A stretch of DNA of 64,000 nt, taken from contig JACKJH010000004.1 of the NCBI GenBank assembly GCA_020638055.1, positions 1-64,000 of the forward strand, given 5' to 3'. This document shows positions 1 to 8,245 of this stretch, piece by piece. The notes below the pieces were generated by a model that worked only from the letters and a program-made list of their open reading frames with translations, was not told the DNA's origin and made no database searches. The position numbers and the translations under genes were made by a program. This stretch comes from Hyphomicrobiaceae bacterium. GTDB lineage: Bacteria > Pseudomonadota > Alphaproteobacteria > Rhizobiales > Hyphomicrobiaceae. The first letter of the stretch is position 1. Every line of letters begins with the position of its first letter.

Positions 1-48
1 GTCGTCGCAGGCCGTAGCAGCGTTACGAACAAGACGGACGACGAAGAG

Positions 49-210
49 ATTGGATAAAATTCGCCCGGCCCAAAGGGTTTCCAAGCGGAGGACGCCCGCT
101 GTGTCGAGCGATTTGTCCGTAGCGCCACTACGGACTGCATCGCTCTCCGCAGCCGTCGCCACCCCGCTTGAGAAACAGAATGGCGCCGATTTAACGCCCG
201 ATGCTCTAAG
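49..210 (-). repeat. Partial copy of the 274-bp inverted-repeat element
   Basis: Read on the minus strand this begins with TTAGAGCATCGGGCG and matches, with substitutions, the first 160 or so bases of the complete element at 38711-38984, including the shared blocks GAGAGCGATGC and ACGGACAAATCGC. The far end of the element is missing or diverged here. A 107-codon open frame runs across it (50-373), but its reading is explained by the repeats and I do not call it a gene. Confidence 0.7.
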
Positions 211-277
211 CCCACAAATCTTGGGTGGCAGTCCAGAGGATCCGATCCGCACAGTTGTTCAACTGTTCAACGCGCAA

Positions 278-383
278 CTAGATCGCGTTCACTTTTCACG
301 GAATCGCGAACGCGATCTATTTTCTTTTATTTTGAGCATGTTCTTCACGCCGAACCGCGTACACTTCGGCTGAACATGCTCTA
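278..383 (+). repeat. Two-hairpin repeat, GAGCATGTTC family (copy 1)
   Basis: Two hairpins lie side by side: one built on TAGATCGCGTTC / GAACGCGATCTA, then, after an AT-rich spacer, one on GAGCATGTTC / GAACATGCTC. An almost identical copy lies at 59542-59648, with only a few substitutions over about 105 bases. The rest of the first 400 bases holds no gene. Confidence 0.8.
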
Positions 384-407
384 ATCATCGTGCGAAAATG
401 TGCCCTC

Positions 408-1022
408 TCAATCGTCGCGAGGTGGCAGCTTGTGAGCGACGCCCTTATGGCACTCAATACACGTTTGGCCTTTCTTAAGTCCTTCCTGCATTTTTTCCTG
501 TGCCCGGCGTGTCTGTTTGTGGAAGTCCATAGCCTGGTAGGAGTGGCAGTTGCGGCATTCTTGAGAATCGTTCGCCTTCATCGTTTCCCAGACATGCTCA
601 GCCATCTCGGCTCGATTAGCTTCGAATTTTTCGGGCGTATTAATTTTGCCGCGGAAATGGTGCCAGAGTTCATTTGTTGCTTTGATTTTTCTGATGAGCT
701 TTGCAGTCCACTCCTTAGGCACGTGGCAGTCGGAGCAGATTGCGCGCACACCTGATGCGTTCGAATAGTGCACGGAAGTCTTGTATTCTTCATATGGCAT
801 ATTCATCGAATGGCACGAGGTGCAGAATTCCAACCTGTTTGTGTACTCCATGAAGGTGTTGAAGCCGCCCCAGAAGATGACGCCGCCAAGACCACCGATG
901 ATGAGCAGTGCTGCAAGACTGAGACTTTTCGGTGTGCTCCACATCGCGCGCCAGACTCGCCGAACGAGGCCGGGCTTGTCTATCTTTGTTGTTTGCTCTG
1001 TCATGAGTTTTGGTTCCGGCAT
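408..1022 (-). CDS. NapC/NirT-family tetraheme cytochrome c
   Basis: Membrane-anchored quinol-oxidising cytochrome that hands electrons to a periplasmic partner. The protein has one N-terminal membrane segment (about residues 34-56) followed by four CxxCH haem motifs, in order CTSCH, CSDCH, CRNCH and CIECH, which is the NapC/NirT pattern at about the usual 200 residues. The start is uncertain: ATG at 1022 has no clear ribosome site, and ATG at 1004 is equally possible. It lies 130 bases downstream of a diheme cytochrome gene on the same strand, probably in one operon. No nitrate, nitrite or TMAO reductase gene is nearby, so the terminal acceptor is unknown. The family call is firm; the specific name napC is not justified. 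Confidence 0.9.
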   Translation of the reverse strand: MPEPKLMTEQTTKIDKPGLVRRVWRAMWSTPKSLSLAALLIIGGLGGVIFWGGFNTFMEYTNRLEFCTSCHSMNMPYEEYKTSVHYSNASGVRAICSDCHVPKEWTAKLIRKIKATNELWHHFRGKINTPEKFEANRAEMAEHVWETMKANDSQECRNCHSYQAMDFHKQTRRAQEKMQEGLKKGQTCIECHKGVAHKLPPRDD

Positions 1023-1154
1023 TTGGTGATGAGCAGAGTTGTCACGCCGAACTGACCGAACCATTAATGGCGGGAATTGTTCAAAGCGCGGACAACGCCA
1101 ATGCCGCGCGATCTGGAATTGCGCGACATTGGATTGCTATGATTACCGCACGGG

Positions 1155-1877
1155 TTATTTGGGCAGCGTTTGGAGATGCACAGCAATATCTGCGGAGATC
1201 TGTGGATCGAGCGCGCGCAGCGCCGGCATGGCCTCGCCCGGCTGGCCGTTCAAGATTTTATGGATCATCTCGACGGCGTTGCCGGACACGGGACCCAGGG
1301 GTGCTTCCTTTATCTTTGTGCCGTCAGTGCCATGGCAGCCTGCACAAAGCGTGTTGAAGTAGGCCTCACCCTTGGCACCATCTCCTTTTGGTTTTCCGTC
1401 CGCTTCAACGAGCGTGGCAAAATCGATCTGCCCTTTGGATACGAACAGGGCCAAGTCGCTGGAGTCTGTCGCTGAAAGCTGAGCCTCGGTGTAACCGTGA
1501 GGAGGCTTTCTTAGCATATCGGCAATCTCTTTCGGGTCCTTGCCGGCTGCTGCACGAATTCCCTTGATGCCCGTCGCATGTTTGCCGCTGGCATATGCGC
1601 CTTCGTTGCCGCGGTAATCCCAGCCGTGGCACTCCTTGCAGCGCCAGGACGCGTCCTTTCCATATTTGCCACCGGGGTGTGGGTAGGCGGCATGATCGGT
1701 GGTAGGTTTCTCTGCTTTATTTTCTTTAAACCATTTGTCATACAAGCGGCCGCCGCGCGCGATGGCGCTTTCTTCTTCGGCTGCAATGGCCGGGGGCGGT
1801 GCAAACATCGGAGCTATAACAATCGCAAGAATGCCCGAAACAACATACTGCCAAGGCGCAATGTTAAGTTGGATCAT
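1155..1877 (-). CDS. Periplasmic diheme cytochrome c
   Basis: Secreted electron carrier. A signal peptide (about residues 1-33, ending AIAA) is followed by two haem-attachment motifs, CKECH near residue 80 and CAGCH near residue 178; the second sits in a typical class I cytochrome c fold. The ATG at 1877 is preferred over ATG at 1889 because the first codons of the longer form contain the GGAGGA ribosome site placed correctly for the inner ATG. It is the upstream gene of a pair with the NapC-like protein, so quinol - tetraheme - diheme transfer in the periplasm is a reasonable inference. The N-terminal haem domain, with a conserved CHGWDYRG stretch, is not one I can assign to a named pathway. 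Confidence 0.85.
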   Translation of the reverse strand: MIQLNIAPWQYVVSGILAIVIAPMFAPPPAIAAEEESAIARGGRLYDKWFKENKAEKPTTDHAAYPHPGGKYGKDASWRCKECHGWDYRGNEGAYASGKHATGIKGIRAAAGKDPKEIADMLRKPPHGYTEAQLSATDSSDLALFVSKGQIDFATLVEADGKPKGDGAKGEAYFNTLCAGCHGTDGTKIKEAPLGPVSGNAVEMIHKILNGQPGEAMPALRALDPQISADIAVHLQTLPK

Positions 1878-2029
1878 TATATCCTCCATACGCTTGTGTT
1901 ATTGATTGATCATTGCAAGTTTGGACCATTGCCTCCGGAAATGCATTGCTGTGAATTAGTAGGAAGTGGTGCTTTAATTCGAAAGAGTTTCTTACCATCT
2001 TATTGCGGAATTGTCTTTACTTGATCGCG

Positions 2030-2106
2030 CTAGTGTGGCGTCGCGCCTTAGTTGATCGATGTTGCGGCACGCTGGGTATCAACTAAGGCGCGATAAGCGC
2101 CACTAG
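2030..2106. repeat. Solo B palindrome of the composite repeat
   Basis: A 77-bp near-perfect palindrome with arms CGCGCCTTAGTTGAT and ATCAACTAAGGCGCG around a loop rich in GC. It is the same B unit found in the two 167-bp composites at 17047-17213 and 55983-56149, but here without the A palindrome. Its right end abuts a REP-like hairpin. It lies downstream of the pagL-like gene and upstream of the cytochrome operon. Confidence 0.85.
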
Positions 2107-2155
2107 AGCATTTTCCGACGAAGTGGATACCGGTTCGTCTAAGAAAATGCTCTGG
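2104..2155 (-). repeat. REP-like unit, hairpin 2 only
   Basis: A single hairpin with arms AGAGCATTTTC and GAAAATGCTCT around a CGACGAA...TTCGTC inner stem. This is the second hairpin of the dominant two-hairpin repeat, in reverse orientation and without hairpin 1. It directly follows the convergent gene end at 2172 and might act as a transcription stop. Confidence 0.8.
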
Positions 2156-2171
2156 CACTACTGCGTCAATG

Positions 2172-2741
2172 TCAGAAGCGGTAGCCGTAGCGGACGCCCA
2201 GGCGATCAAGGCCTTCGTTTTCGTCCTGCGTGTAGCCGTTCGAGATGTGCTCGAAATAGACCGACAGCGAGTTGTGCGGGTTCAGCCGGAGCCCGATTTC
2301 GAAGGGGATATGGAATAAGACGCGTGAACCAAGCGCCTTCATGTCGGGTTCGGTTGTACCGGTCTCGCCGTCATGGACAGCGGCGCCAAGGCCAACGGCA
2401 AAGAACAATCCGGAGGGCGTGTCGATCTGCCAGCGAGCGTCAAGGTAGATGTGGCTGGTTCCCCCACCGGTGTTGATGGAGGCGCCAAGTGCGGGATGAA
2501 TGCGCCCGCCCAGGAACGGCACATAGCGCGCGAATATCATTTCAACGTTGATGTCGGGAGCGTCGGTTTCGCGCTGGAAGCCGCTCCACAGATCGGGCAC
2601 GTCGTGGGCAAGCAGGCCGACCTTGAGCTCGGAGACGAAGCCTTCCGCTCTTGCCGTATCGGCTGAAAGCGCAACAGGAAAAGCTGATACAACAAGTATG
2701 AACGCGAGCAAGGATACGGTCTTTGCAAGACGGTCAAACAT
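2172..2741 (-). CDS. PagL-like lipid A 3-O-deacylase (acyloxyacyl hydrolase)
   Basis: Outer-membrane beta-barrel enzyme that removes the 3-O-acyl chain from lipid A and so alters the cell surface. The protein has a signal peptide (residues 1-33, ending TARA), a barrel-like alternation of strands, and the C-terminal motif EHISNG, in which the His and Ser belong to the His-Ser-Glu triad known from PagL. The last residue is Phe, typical of outer-membrane barrels. The length (189 residues) fits the family. ATG at 2741 was chosen because the longer form adds residues before the signal peptide. A single gene between repeats; no partner is visible. Confidence 0.82.
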   Translation of the reverse strand: MFDRLAKTVSLLAFILVVSAFPVALSADTARAEGFVSELKVGLLAHDVPDLWSGFQRETDAPDINVEMIFARYVPFLGGRIHPALGASINTGGGTSHIYLDARWQIDTPSGLFFAVGLGAAVHDGETGTTEPDMKALGSRVLFHIPFEIGLRLNPHNSLSVYFEHISNGYTQDENEGLDRLGVRYGYRF

Positions 2742-3168
2742 CGTTGTGGGTTCCGGGACAAGGAGTGCCTGGCAGCGGCGCAAATAATGCAGATGACATT
2801 GAGCCGGCGGACTTGTCTCGGCAAATGGTATTTGGTGTGCGCAGTGGATGCCCCTTGGAACTGTGGCAGGTGGGCCACTTCGTCAGCTTCCTGGTGCTGA
2901 ATGATGGCGATGTGGCTTTCGTATGGCGGACCTGCATCTGCAAAGAATGAGGGTTTTACCCACACTCTGGCTTCTGGAGCACGAGACGTGGGTGATAGAG
3001 TGGATGCCGGACTTCAAGTGCGGCGCGTTGGATGTTGCGAGCAGTCGTGTTCACTTCGGCGCCGGCGCTCCAGCTTTTTGTTTTGTCGCATTTTCTTCGG
3101 CGAACCGATGGCCACTTCGTCGGAAAATGCTTTAGCGCCAGACCGACACGTGAGTGAGGACCTCAACC
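2742..3168. other. Intergenic, with a degenerate REP-like unit at 3064-3134
   Basis: No gene is supported. The only recognisable structure is a decayed two-hairpin repeat near the right end (GTCGCATTTTCTTCGGCGAACC... followed by CTTCGTCGGAAAATGC). Overlapping open frames on both strands lack ribosome sites and recognisable motifs. Confidence 0.5.
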
Positions 3169-3459
3169 GTGACACGTCTTCTGTTCTCCACTGGCAACAT
3201 TCTTGTCTCGCTCATTCTGGGGGCGTTGTTGTTCGGCTTCGTCTTCATTCAGTATCCCGAGACGATGTCTTCTATCTTGGATGCAGCATCAAGCTTCAAA
3301 GGCTGGCTGATCGGTCTGGGTATTACGACCGAGTACAACAACTGGATCCGCGTGCTTTTGGAAGAACGGCAACTGGTGTTCATGGGATTTACAATTCTCG
3401 CCAGGATCGGCCTGTCACTGCTCACCTATCCAATTGTGGCCATGCGCGAGCGCAGTTGA
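3169..3459 (+). CDS. Small membrane protein, unknown
   Basis: A 96-residue protein with two predicted membrane segments: a hydrophobic stretch near residues 6-27 (ILVSLILGALLFGFVF) and a second near residues 68-88. Between them is a polar, tryptophan-containing loop. GTG at 3169 is preferred over GTG at 3154 because GAGG lies about 10 bases before it. I do not recognise the family. It stands alone between a degenerate repeat and a repeat fragment, both of which could be read as promoter or terminator DNA for it. Confidence 0.5.
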   Translation: MTRLLFSTGNILVSLILGALLFGFVFIQYPETMSSILDAASSFKGWLIGLGITTEYNNWIRVLLEERQLVFMGFTILARIGLSLLTYPIVAMRERS

Positions 3460-3885
3460 GGCAATACTGCCTAGCCGGCGTCCACTTCGTCGGACAATGC
3501 TTGCGAAGTTTAGGCCTGTGCCATGCCTGCAGTCGGATTACTGCGGCAGTTTCGTGATTGCATGGCTTGGTTAACCCTCTCTTAGAAACTGTTTGATTAT
3601 TGTATTGGGGCGCGCGTGGCGCTTGAGGGTTGTGGCCAGATTCGTGCCCGATCGCTGCATTCCGTCATGTGCAGGAAAATGGTGCTTCTGCACGTGCAGG
3701 CAAGTGGTGTGGGTCAGCGTTTGATTGCAAGGTGAGCGCGCCAAATCTACCAGGGGCCGGACCCCAGGGCGCGGTTTGGAGCGCTCGACATTCCAGCTTT
3801 ACTTGCGCTCTTTGGCTTGTCTCAGGGGCGAGTCTTTTCAAGACGATAAAAGGGTGCAAGACCCGCCAGCGAGCCCGTATTGGAC
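3460..3885. other. Intergenic, with a REP fragment at 3477-3502
   Basis: Holds a short fragment of the dominant repeat (GGCGTCCACTTCGTCGGACAATGCTT) just after the small membrane gene. The remaining 380 bases, leading to the penicillin-binding protein gene, show no gene or clear promoter that I can defend. Confidence 0.45.
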
Positions 3886-6246
3886 ATGCCGGAGCAGACG
3901 AAGACAAACGAGCAGGCGGCTACGTCCGGAAAGGTGGGCGATAAGGCTGGCAAGGCGCGCATTCCCTGGCACCTACGGCTGGTCTTTTCGTCGATACTGG
4001 CGGGCGTTCTTGGTGTGTCGTTGTGGCTCGGCGGCATGCTGGTCTATTATACGATCGCATTTCCTGACCCGCTTTCGGTACGTTCAAAGGATACCGCTCC
4101 GGTAATCCGCATCGTCGCGCGGGACGGTACACTTCTCGCCAAACGTGGTGCTGCCCACGACTACGTGCCCATGGAAATGATACCCCAGCATGTGGTCGAT
4201 GCCGTTGTTGCGACCGAGGACCGCCGGTTTTTCAATCATTTTGGGCTGGATCCATTTGGGCTCATACGTGCAGCGTTTGCGAACCTGCGGGCAGGACGCT
4301 TCGTTCAAGGCGGTTCGACCTTGACGCAGCAACTGGCTAAAAACCTATTTCTCACCTCAGAGCGCACCATGTCGCGCAAACTTGACGAGTTGGCGTTGGC
4401 GGTCTGGCTGGAGGTGCGGCTGACGAAAAAGGAGATTCTCGAGCTTTATTTAAATCGGGTTTATTTTGGCGCAGGTGCCTACGGTGTCGAGGCAGCGTCG
4501 CAACGCTATTTCGATAAATCCGTCAGAGCGCTTTCCGTGGCGGAAGCGGCTCTCATCGCTGGACTGCTCAAGGCTCCATCCAAGTATGCGCCGACGTCAA
4601 ACCAGGCAGCGGCAATGCGGCGCGCGCGTTCTGTACTTTCGAAAATGCGAGAGGCCGGGGTGATTGACGAGGCGACGTTGCGTAAAGCCCGGAGCACACC
4701 TATTCATATCGCCAACGTCAAGGGAACAGGTGCCACAACCGGCTTTGAATACGCGATTGACCTTGTACTTGAGAAGTTGCCGCCGGTTCTGGGCTCGACA
4801 AACGCCGAGATGATTGTCGAGACAACGATTGACGCGGCATTGCAGCGCCGCGCCAATCGCATCATTACAAGGATGCTCGATACCAAAGGCAAGACCATGC
4901 AGGCGAGCCAGGCGGCACTCGTATCGCTCGACAGCAGTGGCGGCATTCGCGTTCTGGTTGGCGGGCGGTCCTATGCGCAAAGCCAGTTCAACAGAGCGAC
5001 TAAGGCGCAACGGCAACCCGGCTCGGTGTTCAAGCCGTTCGTCTACCTGACCGCGCTTGAGCGCGGAATGAAACCTAACAGCGTGGTATATGACCAGCCG
5101 ATCAACATTGACGGCTGGTCGCCACAAAACGACAACCACAAACATGCCGGGGCGACTACGTTGCGGCAGGCGCTGGCCAAGTCGATCAATTCGGTCGCGG
5201 TTCAGCTAGCAAGAGACAGTGGCATTGCAACGGTCGCACGAACAGCGCGGCGCCTGGGCATCGTTTCGGAATTACGGCAGGATCTGTCGCTGGCGCTGGG
5301 CACGTCTGAACTCAACCTTCTGGAAGTTGTTGGCGCTTACGCAGCGTTTTCGGAAGGTGGACATCGTGTCGAGCCGCATATCATCCGGCGGATCAGGCTG
5401 AACAACGGGCGCATTTTATTCGCGCGCGGGCCCGCGCAAGAGCAGCGTGTGATTACAGAACAGAATGTCGGTGCGATCAACGATATGCTGAACGCGGCGC
5501 TGGTGGCAGGAACCGGGCGACGGGCAGCGCTGCCACGACATCCGGCTGCGGGCAAAACAGGCACAACGCAGGATTTCAGGGATGCCTGGTTCATTGGATA
5601 TACGGCGCATATGACCACAGGGGTCTGGGTGGGGAACGACAACGGTGCGCCGATGCGGCGCGTCATGGGTGGGAACCTGCCTGCAGAGATTTGGCGCTCG
5701 GTTATGCTGGAAGCGCACCGTGAGTTGGATCCAACGGCTTTGCCGGGCACCGCGCCAACAGATGATGTTGCAGGTCGATCGATGTTGCCGCCACTGGTGC
5801 GGTCAGACAACGCTCAGTCACTTGCACCGCTGGCTCCGGCAATGACGCCCTTGCCAGGGCGTGCGGTGCGGTCCGTGCAGCAGTGGCGGCGCGCCAAGCG
5901 GATCGCGCGCCCTCATCAACCTCACGCGATTGGTCAGCGTCTCGTGATCGAACCGCCGCGGCTTTCGGCTGATCGCAATGCACGTGATGCGAGCGGTGTT
6001 GTGACGCCGTCGCCAGCCAAGCGGAAAACGCCTCAATTCCCAAATGAACGAATTGATGCCGACTTTCTGGCGCGTATGCTGGAGCAAACAAGTGCCACAG
6101 AGAAATCAATGGCGAAGGCTACGCGCAATGGTGGGTTTGATGCGGACATCATACGGCAGCAGATTGAGGCCGTGCGTACAGACGAGAGAGCGCCGGAGCG
6201 AACGTTGCCGCCGAAGGGGCTTATGGCGCTCGGTGCTCGCAATTAG
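3886..6246 (+). CDS. Class A penicillin-binding protein (PBP1A family)
   Basis: Bifunctional peptidoglycan synthase anchored in the inner membrane. After a short cytoplasmic tail there is one membrane segment (about residues 32-56). The GT51 glycosyltransferase domain carries the catalytic Glu in ATEDRRFF (near residue 111) and QGGSTLTQQ (about 141-149). The transpeptidase domain has all three motifs: SVFK (Ser near 380), SIN (near 433) and KTGTT (near 557). A basic, low-complexity tail of roughly 170 residues follows. ATG at 3886 is used instead of TTG at 3880. The 786 residues are normal for the class. Transcribed alone, convergent with the caspase-like gene, with two repeats between the stop codons. 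Confidence 0.95.
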   Translation: MPEQTKTNEQAATSGKVGDKAGKARIPWHLRLVFSSILAGVLGVSLWLGGMLVYYTIAFPDPLSVRSKDTAPVIRIVARDGTLLAKRGAAHDYVPMEMIPQHVVDAVVATEDRRFFNHFGLDPFGLIRAAFANLRAGRFVQGGSTLTQQLAKNLFLTSERTMSRKLDELALAVWLEVRLTKKEILELYLNRVYFGAGAYGVEAASQRYFDKSVRALSVAEAALIAGLLKAPSKYAPTSNQAAAMRRARSVLSKMREAGVIDEATLRKARSTPIHIANVKGTGATTGFEYAIDLVLEKLPPVLGSTNAEMIVETTIDAALQRRANRIITRMLDTKGKTMQASQAALVSLDSSGGIRVLVGGRSYAQSQFNRATKAQRQPGSVFKPFVYLTALERGMKPNSVVYDQPINIDGWSPQNDNHKHAGATTLRQALAKSINSVAVQLARDSGIATVARTARRLGIVSELRQDLSLALGTSELNLLEVVGAYAAFSEGGHRVEPHIIRRIRLNNGRILFARGPAQEQRVITEQNVGAINDMLNAALVAGTGRRAALPRHPAAGKTGTTQDFRDAWFIGYTAHMTTGVWVGNDNGAPMRRVMGGNLPAEIWRSVMLEAHRELDPTALPGTAPTDDVAGRSMLPPLVRSDNAQSLAPLAPAMTPLPGRAVRSVQQWRRAKRIARPHQPHAIGQRLVIEPPRLSADRNARDASGVVTPSPAKRKTPQFPNERIDADFLARMLEQTSATEKSMAKATRNGGFDADIIRQQIEAVRTDERAPERTLPPKGLMALGARN

Positions 6247-6297
6247 AGCATGTTCAGCTTGTACGTGAAGCGGTAGAGCTGAGAAAAACATGCTCTA
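6244..6297 (+). repeat. GAGCATGTTC hairpin, second half only
   Basis: TAGAGCATGTTC ... AACATGCTCTA hairpin beginning inside the stop codon of the penicillin-binding protein gene. It is the second hairpin of the family at 278-383 and 59542-59648. Position and stem suggest it could double as the gene's terminator. Confidence 0.65.
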
Positions 6298-6320
6298 AAA
6301 GTCACGAGCTCAATACACAG

Positions 6321-6420
6321 CTAGAGCGCCGATCCGAGGGAATCGGATCGGCACTCTAGCTTCTTGTTTGGTCGCATTTTCTTCGACGAACCGGCGTCCA
6401 CTTCGTCGGAAAATGCTCTA
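6321..6420 (+). repeat. REP-like two-hairpin unit, full
   Basis: Complete unit: hairpin 1 (AGAGCGCCGATCCG...CGGATCGGCACTCT), a TTGTTTGGTCGC spacer, then hairpin 2 (GCATTTTCTTCGACGAA...TTCGTCGGAAAATGC). It lies between the convergent penicillin-binding protein and caspase-like genes. Confidence 0.9.
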
Positions 6421-6442
6421 TAGCGCATTTGCGATCATCGGT

Positions 6443-8062
6443 TTACTCGCCCAGATCGCGTGCGATCCGGAAGCCGATTTCGTGGCTACGGATGTGCGGC
6501 GCCATGCTGTTACGTGACGCTGAGCGGACGTCTTGAGCTTCGCGAAACCAGGATCCTCCGCGAATGACGCGGCGGTTGCAGGTATCGCCTCGTTCAGGGC
6601 TTGTCCAGCTTGATCCGTCTGTGGGGGCGCCATCGTAGGACTTATGCCAGCAGTCTTGCGTCCATTCGGAAAGATTGCCGTGCATGTCATGAAGGCCAAA
6701 CGCGTTGGGCTTGAAGTGGCCTACCTGGAATGGCTTTGCGGCGTAGTTTCCCTTGGGGCCGTTATTAAAGCTGCGGCGCGCGTTGAAGTTGGCGTCATAG
6801 GTTGTGATCGTATCGCCGGTGTGGAACATGGTTGTCATACCAGCGCGGGCGGCGTATTCCCATTCGGCTTCGCTTAACAAGCGATACTGCTTTCCGGTCT
6901 TATGCTGGAGCCAGGCAACGTATGTGCTGGCGTCTTCCCAATTCACTCTGATGACCGGTTGCCGCCCTTTGCCCCAGTCCTCATCGCGCGGTTCGTAGCC
7001 CGCACAGCCTTGCGCCTTTACGCAGGCTTCCCATTCATCGAATGTGATCTCGAAGGTGCTGACGGCAATTGGTTTGCCTATTGTAACGGCGTGACGAGGT
7101 TGCTGGTTCTTGTGTGTGTGTTTCTTGTTGTGAGATCCCATCTCGAAACGCCCGGCAGGTATGACGACCAACTCGGGACATTCTGCGCAGTCACGGAACG
7201 TGTCTCCAGGGTGCAGCGGTCCACGCGTTCTTTGCGGAGTGTTCTGACGGATTGCGACTTGCGGTGCTTTTACTGGTTCGGATTGCGTGGTCGCCCGTCC
7301 AGGTCCGGCGGGGTAGAAGTCCTGGTAGACTGAACTTGACAGCCAGGGACGCTGGCGATCCTGCGTGATTGCTGAAACTTCGCGCCCCACTCTTTTCACC
7401 ACATCTTCGAACGTCAAACCGGGGGTTGCCAGGTGGTTCGACAAGGCTGCAGTGAAGGGGCTGTTGTTGCCGCTTCCGTCGGTTGCAACATCGCCGGGTG
7501 CGGTGGCAAAGACCACGTAGGAGCCACGTGGCGCGTTGAGACGCGCAAGGCCGCGCATGGCGCCGCGAGAGAAGCCTCTAAAAGGATTGTTGCGACAGGC
7601 ATCCAATATCACGATGTTGAGTTTGCTGCGGGCGCGGCGCATTCCGTCCAGGAGGTCTGAAGCATTTACGGTTTCTATCGCAACGTCGCTCTCACGTTCG
7701 ATTTGCGCGTCAACAGGTATCAGGAAATTCAGTCCGTCGACCTGAACGCCGTGGCCTGCGTAATAGACTAGGCCCACCGTTTCTGGGCCGCTGCGATCCA
7801 ATGCGGATATGAAATCACGCAATGCCCTTTTCATCGTCTGTTGGTCGGCATTGGTTTGCAGGGTGACTTTGAAGCCGATCCGTTCGAGCGTTTTTGCGAA
7901 CAACTTCGCGTCATTGGGCGGGTTGGTGAGCGACGTGGTGTGTTTGTAGGCACCGTTGCCGATCACCAGTGCGATGCGCTGTTGAGCGTTGGCGGAATGA
8001 TTGACGATTGAAATGAACAAAAGCAGCGATAAGAATTTCAGGAAAAAGTTTGAGATGACCAC
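6443..8062 (-). CDS. Secreted caspase-like (C14) protein fused to a SUMF/FGE-type domain
   Basis: A 539-residue exported protein. Residues 1-26 form a signal peptide (ending SANA). Residues 28-250 are a caspase-like (metacaspase/C14) domain with the catalytic dyad visible as His104 in YYAGHG and Cys156 in LDACRNNP. Residues 305-536 form a SUMF1/EgtB/PvdO-type domain (GRFEMGS, LLSEAEWEYAARAG, GNLSEWTQD, IRGGSW). The two cysteines that formylglycine-generating enzymes carry just after RGGSW are absent (FREAQDV here), so sulfatase activation is unlikely; a binding or other role is inferred. Such fusions are known in proteobacteria, but their substrates mostly are not. Stands alone, convergent with the penicillin-binding protein gene. 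Periplasmic location is an inference from the signal peptide. Confidence 0.88.
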   Translation of the reverse strand: MVISNFFLKFLSLLLFISIVNHSANAQQRIALVIGNGAYKHTTSLTNPPNDAKLFAKTLERIGFKVTLQTNADQQTMKRALRDFISALDRSGPETVGLVYYAGHGVQVDGLNFLIPVDAQIERESDVAIETVNASDLLDGMRRARSKLNIVILDACRNNPFRGFSRGAMRGLARLNAPRGSYVVFATAPGDVATDGSGNNSPFTAALSNHLATPGLTFEDVVKRVGREVSAITQDRQRPWLSSSVYQDFYPAGPGRATTQSEPVKAPQVAIRQNTPQRTRGPLHPGDTFRDCAECPELVVIPAGRFEMGSHNKKHTHKNQQPRHAVTIGKPIAVSTFEITFDEWEACVKAQGCAGYEPRDEDWGKGRQPVIRVNWEDASTYVAWLQHKTGKQYRLLSEAEWEYAARAGMTTMFHTGDTITTYDANFNARRSFNNGPKGNYAAKPFQVGHFKPNAFGLHDMHGNLSEWTQDCWHKSYDGAPTDGSSWTSPERGDTCNRRVIRGGSWFREAQDVRSASRNSMAPHIRSHEIGFRIARDLGE

Positions 8063-8173
8063 ACGAGCCTCAAATGAATTTTGAATGTTGACACTGGTTC
8101 AAGGAGCAATGGCCCATCGCAAACGCTCGATATGACCATATCATGGCGATCTAATCGTGGTCGTGGTCGTGTT

Positions 8174-8224
8174 TCTAGAGAGCATTCCGATCCGATGGAA
8201 TCGGATCGGCGCTCTAGCTTCTTT
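8174..8224 (+). repeat. REP-like unit, hairpin 1 only
   Basis: CTAGAGAGCATTCCGATCC ... GGATCGGCGCTCTAGCTTCTT: the first hairpin and the start of the spacer of the dominant repeat. It breaks off where the sequence becomes GCGGGGGCACAG, just after the stop codon of the CoA-transferase gene. Confidence 0.8.
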
Positions 8225-8245
8225 GCGGGGGCACAGCCCCGCGTC

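Noticed and set aside
50..373. 107-codon open frame at the window start
   Set aside because: It is fully covered by two non-coding repeat families, and the same DNA recurs at 38711-38984 and 59542-59648 without a shared reading frame.
1890..2029. FNR-type box upstream of the cytochrome operon (TTGATTGATCATT)
   Set aside because: Only a half-site matches the TTGAT-N4-ATCAA consensus; not enough to claim regulation.
6443..7150. SUMF domain as an active formylglycine-generating enzyme
   Set aside because: The two catalytic cysteines after the RGGSW motif are missing and no sulfatase gene is nearby.
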